Shown here one piece after another: positions 1-8,957 of a stretch of 64,000 nucleotides of DNA (position 1 is its first letter; each line of letters starts with the position of its first letter). The DNA is taken from NCBI RefSeq assembly GCF_014109805.1, contig NZ_CP059403.1, positions 1 through 64,000 of the forward strand. Reading direction: 5' to 3'. A program made the translations under genes and the position numbers. The notes beneath the pieces were generated by a model. That model was not told the DNA's origin. It made no database searches and saw only the letters and a list, made by a program, of their open reading frames with translations. Source of the stretch: Legionella sp. PC1000 (GTDB lineage Bacteria > Pseudomonadota > Gammaproteobacteria > Legionellales > Legionellaceae).

Positions 1-261
1 ATTATGAGTATCATTTATTATTTTTATGAGATCAGTAAAATTCGTTGGCTGCTTTTGAATCTGGTTTTTATTGCTCATTTATATCCTGTTAAAACCTATA
101 AAATATATTGATATTATACGCTTAACCAATGATAGTGTCCTTAATGAGTAATATTAGATAAGAAAATAAAGCAAGGGTAATGGGGTTGAAGCCCAACGGA
201 AACGTACGCTAAGCTAAGCTGAGCTGCTCATAACGTAAAAAAAAAGATTAAGTTACCACCA

Positions 262-288
262 AAATAAAAAACCCTGAATATCAGGGTT
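262..288 (-). terminator. Rho-independent terminator
   Basis: AACCCTGA (270-277) and TCAGGGTT (281-288) form an 8-bp stem with a 3-base loop. Read on the minus strand the stem is followed by TTTTTATTTT. It is well placed to end transcription coming from the minus-strand genes to its right. Confidence 0.75.
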
Positions 289-437
289 CTTAATAAATTA
301 AACTGGGATCGCTTTATAACCGCTCTTGGGCTGGTACCTTAATAAGGTGGAGGAGTGCATAGCATGGCTATCCTGTTCATACACTCACTAACAACATAAT
401 GGCACTTCATTGCTCAAAGCGCAAAAATTTTTTGGTT

Positions 438-488
438 AGCATTCTTTTTATATCAACATAATGTGGTTTTTTTTCAATAAAGAATGCT
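438..488. repeat. Inverted repeat downstream of small membrane gene
   Basis: AGCATTCTTT (438-447) is repeated as its reverse complement AAAGAATGCT (479-488), with a T-rich loop of 31 bases. It lies just 3' of the gene at 510-746 and may help end or stabilise the transcript. The long loop makes it a weak terminator on its own. Confidence 0.4.
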
Positions 489-509
489 TATCCATCATTG
501 GGAAGGTTA

Positions 510-746
510 TTAGCGATTTTGTACGATTTTTAGAATTACAAATAACATAAAGATAGAAAATCCTGCAAAAAGACACACGTTTCCAGCTGTTTCAATAAGA
601 GGATACAAACCCTTTAGCAAATCACCTTCCGCAGGTGGCTTCTTTAAATGATATCCTACAAATAGAAATCCTAAAGTGGAGAGTATTGCAAGCGCAGGCT
701 CGGTAATAAGCCGGTATATTCCATAGATAAAACCTTCAATATTCAT
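510..746 (-). CDS. Small two-helix membrane protein, unknown
   Basis: A 78-residue protein with two hydrophobic stretches (about residues 14-33 and 53-73) separated by a short polar loop with KKPPAEGD, so probably an inner-membrane hairpin protein. AAGGA lies 6 bases before the ATG. It is the last gene of the minus-strand run that begins with the conjugation operon, but no family is recognised and the link to transfer is only positional. A two-terminator region follows it. Confidence 0.6.
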   Translation of the reverse strand: MNIEGFIYGIYRLITEPALAILSTLGFLFVGYHLKKPPAEGDLLKGLYPLIETAGNVCLFAGFSIFMLFVILKIVQNR

Positions 747-821
747 TTAATTTCCTTGTTTCAAATAACGTGATTAACATAATTGGTTTTGTAGGTCTGT
801 TGCAAGCTTATTTAGCTCCCA

Positions 822-1451
822 TTAAAAGAAATTAAACGAACAACCAATCAATACTGCCTGTTGTGCAGGGATGTTATGCAAAACTCCCGTCTCAGTTTCA
901 GGGGAGACAGTTAGTTCGGGTTTTTTACCCCAGATGGTTTGATAACCTATAGTGATGGTGGCTTGTTGATTAATTTGATAGCCTAATCCTGCCTGAATTT
1001 CAGGAGAATAGGCCTGCACATCATTGACCTCAACACGGTCTACTTGAAGTTGTCGAAAAGCAACCCCTCCCTTCATCCATGCAATCATTGGGAAGCCACC
1101 AATTGGCTCTGTTTTTAAGCCAATGAGTACATCGAGTAAGGGTTTAATCTGAGCAGATATTGGTACACCTCCTAATACATCAATAGACTCTTTGGACAAG
1201 GCAAGCCGCTGGGTATTTCCACTTTGGATGCCAGCCTCAATATCTGCTTGCCAATAAGGATTGGTGAATAAAGTACGCCCTAAACTGAAACGACCCACAG
1301 CTGATTGGCCGTCATTATTGGTCATGTCAGGAGTATGTCCCATACCAAAGGCAGCATTGACTGCCCATGGTTTAAAATGTGTTTCATTATAGGCGTAAGT
1401 AAGTCCGGTTAAATTCATTAAGGTGAGTAACAGTATTATTTTTTGTTTCAT
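822..1451 (-). CDS. Outer-membrane beta-barrel-like protein
   Basis: About 209 residues. The N-terminus is a clear signal peptide (MKQKIILLLTLMNLTGLTYA) and the rest alternates in the manner of a small beta-barrel, ending in SFNFF with the terminal aromatic residue typical of outer-membrane proteins. The frame is open to an ATG at 1475, but AAGGAAC sits 5 bases before the ATG at 1451 and the signal peptide begins there, so I chose 1451. It follows the two Lcl-like genes on the same strand, suggesting a surface-exposed set at the end of the transfer operon. The exact function is unknown. Confidence 0.7.
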   Translation of the reverse strand: MKQKIILLLTLMNLTGLTYAYNETHFKPWAVNAAFGMGHTPDMTNNDGQSAVGRFSLGRTLFTNPYWQADIEAGIQSGNTQRLALSKESIDVLGGVPISAQIKPLLDVLIGLKTEPIGGFPMIAWMKGGVAFRQLQVDRVEVNDVQAYSPEIQAGLGYQINQQATITIGYQTIWGKKPELTVSPETETGVLHNIPAQQAVLIGCSFNFF

Positions 1452-1484
1452 GATAAGTTCCTTAGTATTTCTCATATTTAAAGG

Positions 1485-2363
1485 TTAAAAACGACTGATG
1501 GTACGCACGCGCCCAATAGTGTTTGATTTGCTGCTGGCGGTTATTTCTCCCGTAGAAAAATTTTGCAGCCAGGCATTAGCCACACTCGCTTCCGTGGAGC
1601 TCCAATAAAATTCAGGGGCAAAAGATGATAAATTGGAAAGATGCAAGTTAGTGTGCAGTAATTGCAGTTCAAACGCCGAGGGAAGATACCAGCCACCGTA
1701 ACACGTATTGCCTACAGCAATTGGGGTTTTACACGGCGTTACCCCATCCTCAAGCACTTGGAAATTAGCGGCCTGTAAGGCTGCAAAAACACCGCTTTGA
1801 TTATCAATTGTCTGCGCTGCGATGATTACCCGAGTATTGCTTTCTCCAGCACCAATGCCATCTCCCTTGGCATTGGTGATTTTGTTTCCCGAAGCTCCAT
1901 TGCGCCATTGAATTCCTTGGCCGTTGACATCAATCTTGCTGGCAATCAAACCGTGCTGCCCACTTTCATCCACATAAAATACCAAACCACCGCGGTATTC
2001 TTCGCCAATTTGATGGGATATTCGGGACATTTTAATCACATCACCCTCGATCGTGATGCCATCCCCTGCTGTATAGGTTCCTGGAAGCCCACGCGGTCCT
2101 TCTGCACCCATTGGTCCTTGAGATCCTGGTATTCCTCGCAGACCTTGTGGGCCTTGAGGACCTGGTGCGCCCTTCTCACCCGGAATTCCTTGTTTCCCTT
2201 CAGGGATGTTAACTATTTGAGTTTGTAATGAATCGGTCTTCACTTGTAATGCGGTTACTTTGCCATCCAATACTTTAATCAAATATAATATCTCCCCAAT
2301 AATTTCGGCATGAGTGCTAAAGGATGCGGTGAGTAATAAAACACTAATTAATTTTTTCATCAT
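1485..2363 (-). CDS. Collagen-like repeat protein with Lcl C-terminal domain
   Basis: A secreted protein with a signal peptide ending near THA, a short coiled region, then about 13 consecutive collagen-type G-x-y triplets (GIPGEKGAPGPQGPQ and onward), then a domain of about 170 residues with GGLVFYVDESGQHG, WYLPS and YWSST motifs. That last domain (DUF1566-like) is the C-terminal adhesive domain of Legionella Lcl, a glycosaminoglycan-binding adhesin. The upstream in-frame start at 2375 is TTG; ATG codons at 2363 and 2360 follow GAAGAGA and are preferred. It directly follows the paralogue at 2376-3104, 12 bases or fewer apart. It may act as an adhesin or in mating-pair contact, which is inference from position. 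Confidence 0.8.
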   Translation of the reverse strand: MMKKLISVLLLTASFSTHAEIIGEILYLIKVLDGKVTALQVKTDSLQTQIVNIPEGKQGIPGEKGAPGPQGPQGLRGIPGSQGPMGAEGPRGLPGTYTAGDGITIEGDVIKMSRISHQIGEEYRGGLVFYVDESGQHGLIASKIDVNGQGIQWRNGASGNKITNAKGDGIGAGESNTRVIIAAQTIDNQSGVFAALQAANFQVLEDGVTPCKTPIAVGNTCYGGWYLPSAFELQLLHTNLHLSNLSSFAPEFYWSSTEASVANAWLQNFSTGEITASSKSNTIGRVRTISRF

Positions 2364-2375
2364 GGTTCTCTTCAA

Positions 2376-3104
2376 TTAAAATGCATGGATGGCGCGAACC
2401 AGTGCGGGCGTTAATTTTTCATGGACACTTGGCTCTCCACTACTAAAATCCACAAGCCAGGCTTCGGTGGTCGAACTTTCGGTGGAACTCCAGTAAGAGA
2501 GATCAGCCAACTGGCCTAAGCCCATCCGTTTTAAATGGGTATGTAATAACACGAGTTCATAAACTGATGGTAAATACCAACCTCCATAGCAAGCTAAAGT
2601 CGCCGTTATTGTGGCAGGACAAGGAGTCATTCCATCGGCTGAAACCTGGTAATTAGCAGCAAGGAGTGCTGCAAACTGACCTTCTTGCTGATCAATGGTT
2701 TGTTCGGCAACGATGAGACGGGTATTATTTTCTCCAGCGCCCAATCCTTTCGCGTGGGCATTAACGGTTCTATCCCCTCCTTCCCCATTACGCCATTCAA
2801 TGCCCTCTGATCCATTAAGATCGGCAAGAGAAACCATTAATCCATGTTGCTGACTGGCATCGACCCAAAAGACCATGCCACCTTGAAATACTTCACCAAT
2901 GTGATGGGTGACAATGGGCAGTTCATTGACTTGCTTTTGAACTGAACCCACCCCGGTATTGAGCGCTTTAATTTGAGCATTAAGTTCAGTGCGTAATGCA
3001 TCTATGGATGCTTTCACATATTCCGTGGATGCGGGACTACACCATGCATGAGTACTTAACGCATAAATTAACACCCCAGTCGCTATCAATTTTTTTGTAA
3101 CCAT
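2376..3104 (-). CDS. Lcl-domain secreted protein without collagen repeats
   Basis: 242 residues with a signal peptide (cleavage near AWC/SPA) and the same C-terminal domain as the neighbour at 1485 (GGMVFWVDASQQHG, GGWYLPSVYELVLLH, YWSSTESS). Instead of collagen triplets it has a short predicted coiled region (about residues 28-65). AGAGGAA precedes the ATG. The pair looks like a tandem duplication in which the collagen segment was gained or lost in one copy. Function is inferred to be surface adhesion; it may assist cell contact during conjugation. Confidence 0.75.
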   Translation of the reverse strand: MVTKKLIATGVLIYALSTHAWCSPASTEYVKASIDALRTELNAQIKALNTGVGSVQKQVNELPIVTHHIGEVFQGGMVFWVDASQQHGLMVSLADLNGSEGIEWRNGEGGDRTVNAHAKGLGAGENNTRLIVAEQTIDQQEGQFAALLAANYQVSADGMTPCPATITATLACYGGWYLPSVYELVLLHTHLKRMGLGQLADLSYWSSTESSTTEAWLVDFSSGEPSVHEKLTPALVRAIHAF

Positions 3105-3206
3105 TTTTTTCGTTCCTCTTAATCATAAAAGTATTCATTCATCATCCTTAAATGGTTTAGTCCTGTTTATAGTGAATTCGTCTCTTTGTTCTGCGATAAG
3201 TAATCA

Positions 3207-5216
3207 TTAATGATGATTTGGAAAACCCTTGATTCGTGGCGCTCCTTTATTGTCTAAAAAGGTGGATTTACATTGAGGAAATCCCGAACATCCCCACCAA
3301 AACCCTTTTTTCCCTTCCCGTCTGTACAAGGTGTTTTGACACTCTGGGCAGGCAAATTGACTTAATTCACCGGGGTTTTTATAAGCGGGTGCGAGGTGAA
3401 TTAATTGCTCTAGCATGCCGGTGAGCGTGTCACTCTGATCATCAAGAAAATCGGTGATCCCGCTCACCCCATTGGCAATACCATCCAATACTTGCTCCCA
3501 AAGTGCCGTGGTTGCAGGATTAGTAATGCTGGGTGGTAATTTCTGGATAAGGCCGCGCCCTTTTTGTGTGGAGATGAGTTGCTTGCCCTGGCGTTTGATG
3601 TACTCTCTACTGATCAAGGTTTCTAAAATATTGGCACGGGTGGCTTCCGTGCCAATGCCTGCTGTTTCTTTTAGAATTTTTTTAAGTTGGGGGTTGTCCA
3701 CGTATTTGGCAATGGACTTCATCGCAGTGATTAAGGTTCCTTCTGTGAATCGTGCGGGTGGATTGGTTTTTCGTTTATCCACTTGGCAACTATTGACTGC
3801 CACCGATTGTCCTTTGATTAATTGGGGAATGTTGCCTAAATGTTCCTGAGGAGAGCCTTCTGGTTCTTCTTGATCCTCCTTCTCTTTAATCGCGTTTTTC
3901 CAACCTAATACTAAAGCTGTAGCACTTGAACCTTTAAAGAAATGTCCCCTGATATCAAGCACAACACTTCTTTGTAGGTATTCATAATCACCAAGAAATT
4001 GCGCCAGATAAAAGGCACGAATGATGTGGTAGAGCTGACGCTCAGGCTGTGTCATAGAGTGAAGGGCAACGTGTGCGTTTGCTGTTGGGATGATGCCATG
4101 GTGGGCCGTGATTTTTTTATCGTTCCATACCCTTGATTGGAACGTCTTCGAACATTGAGACAGTAAGGGTTCAATTTCTTTATCTACCTGTCCCAGCGCT
4201 TTTAATACGACGGGTGCTTCTGCAAATTGACTTTCGGGTAGATAACCGCAATCGGTTCGCGGGTAGGTGGTCGCCTTATGCTGCTCATACAAAGATTGAG
4301 CTACATCCAGGGTTTGTTTGGCACTAAATCCAAGTTTTGCCGAGGCGATTTGCTGCAAGGCAGATAAGGACAGGCATAAAGGCGGTGCCTCTTTTTTTCG
4401 GGTTTCCTTAAACTCGTTAATAGTTCCCTGTTGGCCTTGTATTTGAAGTACCACTGCATCAATCAGCGATTGATTAATGCATCGTCCTTCCTCATCAGTA
4501 ACCTCTTCAGGCATTTCCCAGGTAGTCCAGAACAATTCTTGACTTATCGAGGCACATTGGGCTTTTAAAACAAAATAATCCTTAGATTTAAAGTGTTCAA
4601 TTTCAATGTCCCTATCCACAACTAATTTCAAAGTAGGCGTTTGTACCCGCCCTACAGATAAAACACCCTGCCCAGGAACACTGAATAAGCAGCTCACCGC
4701 CATCGTTAAATTCATGCCAATCAACCAATCGGCGCGGGCTCTGCCAAGTCCTGCTTGATAGAGCGATTCGGTGGAGCTGCCTGGACGAATAGAATTCAGT
4801 GCTTTTTTAATGGAAGACTCATCCAGGGCAGACAACCATAACCGCTCAACAGGGCCTTTATAATTACAGTAATCCAACACTTCACGGCCAATCACATCGC
4901 CTTCGCGGTCAGCATCCGTAGCAATCACCACCGAGGTTGCTTTTTTTAATAACTGTTCAATGGCTTTGAGTTGTTTTTTGGTTTTTTCTTGTGGCTTTAA
5001 AACCCAAATCTTTGGAACAATAGGTAAAATCTCCATCCTCCAAGGTTTTATGTGTTCGCAATAATGATCGGGTGGCATAAGTTCCAGTAAATGACCAATA
5101 CACCAGGTGACTGCAATGCCCTGCCCTTCAAAACAGGATTGAGTTTTAATCTTAGTCCCAAGAACCGCAGCAATGTCTTTGGCTTGAGAAGGTTTTTCGC
5201 AAATATATAATTTCAT
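3207..5216 (-). CDS. topB: DNA topoisomerase III, conjugative-element type
   Basis: A type IA topoisomerase of 669 residues. The N-terminus is a Toprim domain (MKLYICEKPSQAKDIAAVLG, then DADREGDVIGREV), the central part has the active-site region TTYPRTDCGYLP with the catalytic Tyr, and the C-terminus has a Cys4 zinc finger (CPECQ...CSGFPQC). Such topB genes are standard members of GI-T4SS elements, where they are thought to resolve the DNA during transfer or replication. The ATG overlaps the stop of the preceding gene (ATGA), indicating translational coupling in the operon. Length is normal for the family. Confidence 0.93.
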   Translation of the reverse strand: MKLYICEKPSQAKDIAAVLGTKIKTQSCFEGQGIAVTWCIGHLLELMPPDHYCEHIKPWRMEILPIVPKIWVLKPQEKTKKQLKAIEQLLKKATSVVIATDADREGDVIGREVLDYCNYKGPVERLWLSALDESSIKKALNSIRPGSSTESLYQAGLGRARADWLIGMNLTMAVSCLFSVPGQGVLSVGRVQTPTLKLVVDRDIEIEHFKSKDYFVLKAQCASISQELFWTTWEMPEEVTDEEGRCINQSLIDAVVLQIQGQQGTINEFKETRKKEAPPLCLSLSALQQIASAKLGFSAKQTLDVAQSLYEQHKATTYPRTDCGYLPESQFAEAPVVLKALGQVDKEIEPLLSQCSKTFQSRVWNDKKITAHHGIIPTANAHVALHSMTQPERQLYHIIRAFYLAQFLGDYEYLQRSVVLDIRGHFFKGSSATALVLGWKNAIKEKEDQEEPEGSPQEHLGNIPQLIKGQSVAVNSCQVDKRKTNPPARFTEGTLITAMKSIAKYVDNPQLKKILKETAGIGTEATRANILETLISREYIKRQGKQLISTQKGRGLIQKLPPSITNPATTALWEQVLDGIANGVSGITDFLDDQSDTLTGMLEQLIHLAPAYKNPGELSQFACPECQNTLYRREGKKGFWWGCSGFPQCKSTFLDNKGAPRIKGFPNHH

Positions 5217-5938
5217 GCAGCGCCCCTTTCTTCGGAATGGTAGCTACTCAATGGCTTGCTATCCTGTTCTATTCTTTTGTTTAAACAAGACAGCAGCGGT
5301 TGCCTTAGTTTTTCTTCAATCCTTGGTGCCACATTGGAGGTAAGTGCCTTATAAAGGAGGGAGTAATCCATTTCACCATGGTGTTTTGTATGGAGTTGAT
5401 AGGGCTCTTTCTGATGAATTGCCTCATCGAGTGTAATCGAGGGCAGCTCTTTAACAGAGCTTAATGAAAGGGTGCTTAAAAGACGATTCACCTCTTTAAA
5501 ATAGCGTCTTAGGTTATTGAAATAATCATCATCATTGCTAAAGCATCCTGCCGTTCTTAAGGTTTTAAGAAGAGAGATGAGGTGATCGTAGACTTCAAAA
5601 AGCTCAACCAGACTACTGGCTAGAGCACTATCAAAGCGTACTTCAGGAAAGTGCACGGGTTGGTAGGTGATTTTTTTCCCAGCCAAATGCTTTTTCTTCT
5701 CCAACACCCCTTCGAATGTATCAATGTCATCATAAAATTTTTGGATGGTGGTATTAACGGCTTCATTCATTTGATAAAGTCTTAAGAGCGCATAAACACG
5801 CTGCTCCTGGCAGCACTTGATTAAACTCGCTACCTTGTTCATGAGCTTTTGGTAAAAATTCACCCCATTTTTTAGCTCGCGAGTAAACAGACGGTTCACT
5901 TCATTATTACTTAAAGTAAGTTTTACAAATGTGGTCAT
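5213..5938 (-). CDS. Conserved conjugative-element protein, possibly PFL_4669-like
   Basis: 241 residues, helical and charged, with no signal peptide or membrane segment; likely cytoplasmic. It lies between traD and topB and overlaps both neighbours by ATGA, so it belongs to the transfer operon. In related elements this position is often held by a PFL_4669-family (TIGR03761) protein, but I see no diagnostic motif and treat that as a possibility only. No catalytic residues are recognised. Confidence 0.6.
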   Translation of the reverse strand: MTTFVKLTLSNNEVNRLFTRELKNGVNFYQKLMNKVASLIKCCQEQRVYALLRLYQMNEAVNTTIQKFYDDIDTFEGVLEKKKHLAGKKITYQPVHFPEVRFDSALASSLVELFEVYDHLISLLKTLRTAGCFSNDDDYFNNLRRYFKEVNRLLSTLSLSSVKELPSITLDEAIHQKEPYQLHTKHHGEMDYSLLYKALTSNVAPRIEEKLRQPLLSCLNKRIEQDSKPLSSYHSEERGAA

Positions 5939-8400
5939 GATGGATTTCCTTCTTTAATGTCAGTGGAATATTCAGTTCGAACAGGTTGGCTTAATCGACA
6001 AGGCATCACTTCCTGTTGCTGCCCCGATCTATTGATGAAATAAGTTTTTTCCTCACTAAAGGCTTGTTTTAAGGCAGTTTCCAGAACTTCGGTCACAATC
6101 CCTGAGCGACTTTGATATTTGCCAAGAACTTCGGGCAGTAAAAAAACACGCTGATCGTCTTGTTCTTGGCGTTGTTGCAGAATTAATTCTTGCGCATCTA
6201 ACGAAAATTGTTTGTTACCAGATTGCATGCGGTGTTCAAGCCATTTGATAAAGTCGGGTATAATCTTTTGCGTTACATCGGGAGTTTCCAGCTCTTCTTG
6301 AACTACCACCAAGGACTCTTGAGCTGGTTCCTCAACGCATGGCACGGAGGGACTTACCTCAATTTCAGGACTAGATTCTGGGATTAATGGTTCAGAAGTT
6401 CGCGGCTGTTCGAGCTTATTGATGTCACACAAAACGCTTTTAATATCATCAGGTGCCAGTCCATCGTTAAGAGGCAATGGAATTCGAACCTTATATAATT
6501 CTCCGCCATTAACCAAAACAAACGCCTGGCCTTTAGGCAACGAGGTAATGTCGTTGACCTCCAGCATGCCAATTGAATTTTTTTGTACTCGGTCTTCATT
6601 GGTGGTATTAAAAAACACACCCTCTTCACCATGTGGCGTATCACTAACCATGGACACCTGGGTATGTGATACCACATCAACACTGGGTAGAACTTTGATT
6701 AAAAGATTCGCGGTTTCATCATTTTCTACCCGTAAAATAATCAGGGTGTTTAAGTTGCCTTTGGTGACCTCAGCCATCGCCTTTGAGCCTAAAGCCACTT
6801 CTAAATCCTGTTTGGTTTGGGCATAAGCCGTAACCTGAAAGCCTGCTCCTCCTGCTTTATTTAATATTTTTACAAAGGAGTCCTGAATGATTTCAGACAG
6901 CTCGTCACAATGAAGGTTCAGGCGGTAATTGGCATGGCTTTCTTTATAAATTTTCCCAGCGGTTGAGACTAAATCAGATAGAAACGCTTTGCCTACCGCT
7001 TGGGCAATATTGGGGTTGGTTAAACTATCAAGTCCTATATAAATCACCCGCTTGTTTTTAATGGAGGCCATCAATTCAATTTCAGAAGACGCTTCTGAAA
7101 AGGAAAAAATACCTGAAGCATTACTTTTATTAATTTCTGATAAAACAGGCCCAACACTGGCGGTAATTTTATCGTAATAGGTCTTATCCATAAGGGCTGC
7201 ATCGTATAAATCAATAAGTACCTGGTCGTGCAGCGACTCCACATTGCCCTGGGCAATGGTGTCTGAGATGTATTGTTTAAAGTATTTAGAAACGGCCTTT
7301 GCGCGGTCCATTGCAGGATAGGGATTACCGTATTTATCAACACGGGCATCATTATCCGCAATGATTGAGGCAACCTCAGTTAAATAATTAGGATGACGGG
7401 ATGGCATAATGGTGTCGGCATAAGCCATCAATAATTGATCGAGACGACTGATGTAAAAAGCGATGGTTTTATAAGTAATGGGTTGATGCATTTCCTCAAG
7501 GCAAATCGCTACAATATTGACGTATTTCCAAGCGAAGGCGGCAAACTGTTTGCCCTCCCCTTCAGCGGCAATCGCATCAGTGATGCGTGTGGCCACCTCA
7601 CTCACCTGGTCAAAATTTTTTAAAGGGTTGTAGCAGGCGGACAATTTTGGAAATCCTAAATGAACAATACGAAAATCTTCCAATCGATTAGAGGCTTTGC
7701 AGGCAGAATACATATCCCTGACCAATTCCAGATCCCCTTTAGGATCAACCACAATCACCGCATCACCATTCCGAATATCTTGATTGATTAAGATGCTGGC
7801 CAGACGTGTTTTTCCAACTCGGGTAGTACCCACCACGAAGGTATGTCCCACGCGAATACTTTGCGGGATATAAACAGGCTTATCGCTGTCACCAAGCCCA
7901 TGTAAATAAGGCTTGCCACCAACGTCAGGTGCGGGACGAAATGGATTTATCCGTGAAGGACTTCTAAACCATGAAGCCATAAGTGTGGCTTCATGGTTTT
8001 TACAAAAGGCACTGACGGCTTGATGCACTACGTTTCGTTGTAAAAAACGCTCATTTTCAACTTGTTTGATTTGATGAAGGCGTTGGGTATGACGGGGAAA
8101 CCAACGAAAGCCGCGTCCTACAAATAGCCAACGCTGTGACAGAGGCACTTGTGTTGTTGACATGGCATAATAAGGCATTGCTATCAAACGTTTTTGATAG
8201 CGAATTACACGATAAGCTTGTAGCGCACGATAACTACCCAGACCACCTAAGCTTAGGGCTGCATAAAGTCCCATGTTTTGGGTTAATAACAGTACATGAG
8301 GTAAGCAATATGCTAAAACAGCGAATGATCCCAAGGTCAGAGCAGAGTAGATCTCCGTGGGATCTCTTAATAAATTTTCAACAGGGTATCGGTTAGCCAT
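5935..8400 (-). CDS. traD: Type IV coupling protein TraD (SXT/GI type)
   Basis: 821 residues. Two membrane segments lie near residues 20-60, followed by a FtsK/VirD4-type ATPase: Walker A VVGTTRVGKTRLAS, Walker B-like region AVIVVDPKGDLE, and later RVIYIGLDSL and LHCDELSEI. This is the inner-membrane ATPase that links the relaxosome to the secretion channel. The long C-terminal tail (after about residue 660) is acidic and Pro-rich, as in other TraD proteins where it contacts the relaxosome. It is followed with a 4-base overlap by the 241-residue gene. Confidence 0.93.
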   Translation of the reverse strand: MANRYPVENLLRDPTEIYSALTLGSFAVLAYCLPHVLLLTQNMGLYAALSLGGLGSYRALQAYRVIRYQKRLIAMPYYAMSTTQVPLSQRWLFVGRGFRWFPRHTQRLHQIKQVENERFLQRNVVHQAVSAFCKNHEATLMASWFRSPSRINPFRPAPDVGGKPYLHGLGDSDKPVYIPQSIRVGHTFVVGTTRVGKTRLASILINQDIRNGDAVIVVDPKGDLELVRDMYSACKASNRLEDFRIVHLGFPKLSACYNPLKNFDQVSEVATRITDAIAAEGEGKQFAAFAWKYVNIVAICLEEMHQPITYKTIAFYISRLDQLLMAYADTIMPSRHPNYLTEVASIIADNDARVDKYGNPYPAMDRAKAVSKYFKQYISDTIAQGNVESLHDQVLIDLYDAALMDKTYYDKITASVGPVLSEINKSNASGIFSFSEASSEIELMASIKNKRVIYIGLDSLTNPNIAQAVGKAFLSDLVSTAGKIYKESHANYRLNLHCDELSEIIQDSFVKILNKAGGAGFQVTAYAQTKQDLEVALGSKAMAEVTKGNLNTLIILRVENDETANLLIKVLPSVDVVSHTQVSMVSDTPHGEEGVFFNTTNEDRVQKNSIGMLEVNDITSLPKGQAFVLVNGGELYKVRIPLPLNDGLAPDDIKSVLCDINKLEQPRTSEPLIPESSPEIEVSPSVPCVEEPAQESLVVVQEELETPDVTQKIIPDFIKWLEHRMQSGNKQFSLDAQELILQQRQEQDDQRVFLLPEVLGKYQSRSGIVTEVLETALKQAFSEEKTYFINRSGQQQEVMPCRLSQPVRTEYSTDIKEGNPS

Positions 8401-8404
8401 GTTC

Positions 8405-8737
8405 TTACCTTAATATATTTAAAACTTCGAAAATGACAAAGGCGCCAATTAAATAAAGCCGCGCATTCAATGCACATCGCCGCTGCTCCTCACTAGGAGG
8501 AGAGGCTTGTTTTTGACTCAGTAGGTTGATTAAAAAAGGCCATGCAAAATAAAGGACTGCATAAAAAAGCCCATGGGTCATGAGTAAAGCCCACTTGAAG
8601 TGCTGAACTAATTGGCGAAACTGATTCAATGAATCAGTATTTCTTAATAAAAATGGCGTGATGCAGGCGATTAAAATCGCTAGCAAAATCAATTGAATTG
8701 CCACTATAATTGAAGGTCGAAGGAATTTTTTTAACAT
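8405..8737 (-). CDS. Small integral membrane protein of the transfer operon
   Basis: 110 residues with three hydrophobic stretches (about 10-30, 47-70, 90-108), lying 4 bases upstream of traD. It probably belongs to the mating-channel operon, but I recognise no family. CAGGAG lies about 10 bases before the ATG. Its start codon lies only 14 bases from the start of the small plus-strand gene at 8752, each using a Shine-Dalgarno in the same short interval on opposite strands. Confidence 0.6.
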   Translation of the reverse strand: MLKKFLRPSIIVAIQLILLAILIACITPFLLRNTDSLNQFRQLVQHFKWALLMTHGLFYAVLYFAWPFLINLLSQKQASPPSEEQRRCALNARLYLIGAFVIFEVLNILR

Positions 8738-8751
8738 AAGGATGACTCCTG

Positions 8752-8952
8752 ATGAATGCAGTATTGGAAGTCGGAAAAGGCTTGCTGAAACTGACTTGGT
8801 TTATGCTTAAAATAACCGTGTTTGTAATGGATGCAGTACTCAATACCCCTAAAAAACGCACCTCTCCGTACAGTATTTATGAGGTTGATGAGCTCTTTGA
8901 CAAGGGACAAATCTCGGTTGAAGAGTACAATAACGCTTTCAAATCTAAATAA
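8752..8952 (+). CDS. Small membrane protein with SHOCT-like C-terminus, opposite strand
   Basis: 66 residues on the plus strand inside an otherwise minus-strand operon. A hydrophobic segment (about residues 9-30) is followed by YSIYEVDELFDKGQISVEEYN, which resembles the SHOCT short C-terminal motif. AAGGA lies 9 bases before the ATG. It fills the gap between traG and the 110-residue gene without overlapping either. The competing minus-strand frame over the same bases has no comparable features. Role unknown; it could be a regulator or accessory of the channel. Confidence 0.55.
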   Translation: MNAVLEVGKGLLKLTWFMLKITVFVMDAVLNTPKKRTSPYSIYEVDELFDKGQISVEEYNNAFKSK

Positions 8953-8957
8953 CATTT

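Larger units (their letters stand above)
1..509. other. Non-coding left flank downstream of the minus-strand operon
   Basis: I see no convincing gene here. The stretch contains two inverted repeats, listed separately: a terminator-like hairpin at 262-288 and a longer-spaced one at 438-488. Both lie 3' of the last minus-strand gene and probably mark the end of that transcription unit. The remainder is AT-rich without a coding frame of useful length. Confidence 0.6.

Noticed and set aside
2088-2207. Repeat tract in DNA as a CRISPR or tandem repeat
   Set aside because: The periodicity is the 9-base pattern of collagen G-x-y codons and not spacer-repeat units. No CRISPR array was seen elsewhere.
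1797-2228. Plus-strand frame of 143 codons across the collagen-like gene
   Set aside because: It is antisense to a clear signal-peptide protein with collagen triplets and Lcl domain, and its product is Cys/Ser/Trp-rich without any family pattern.
8731-8955. Minus-strand frame of 74 codons between traG and the 110-residue gene
   Set aside because: It competes with the plus-strand 66-residue gene, which has a better ribosome site and a SHOCT-like end; the minus product shows nothing recognisable.
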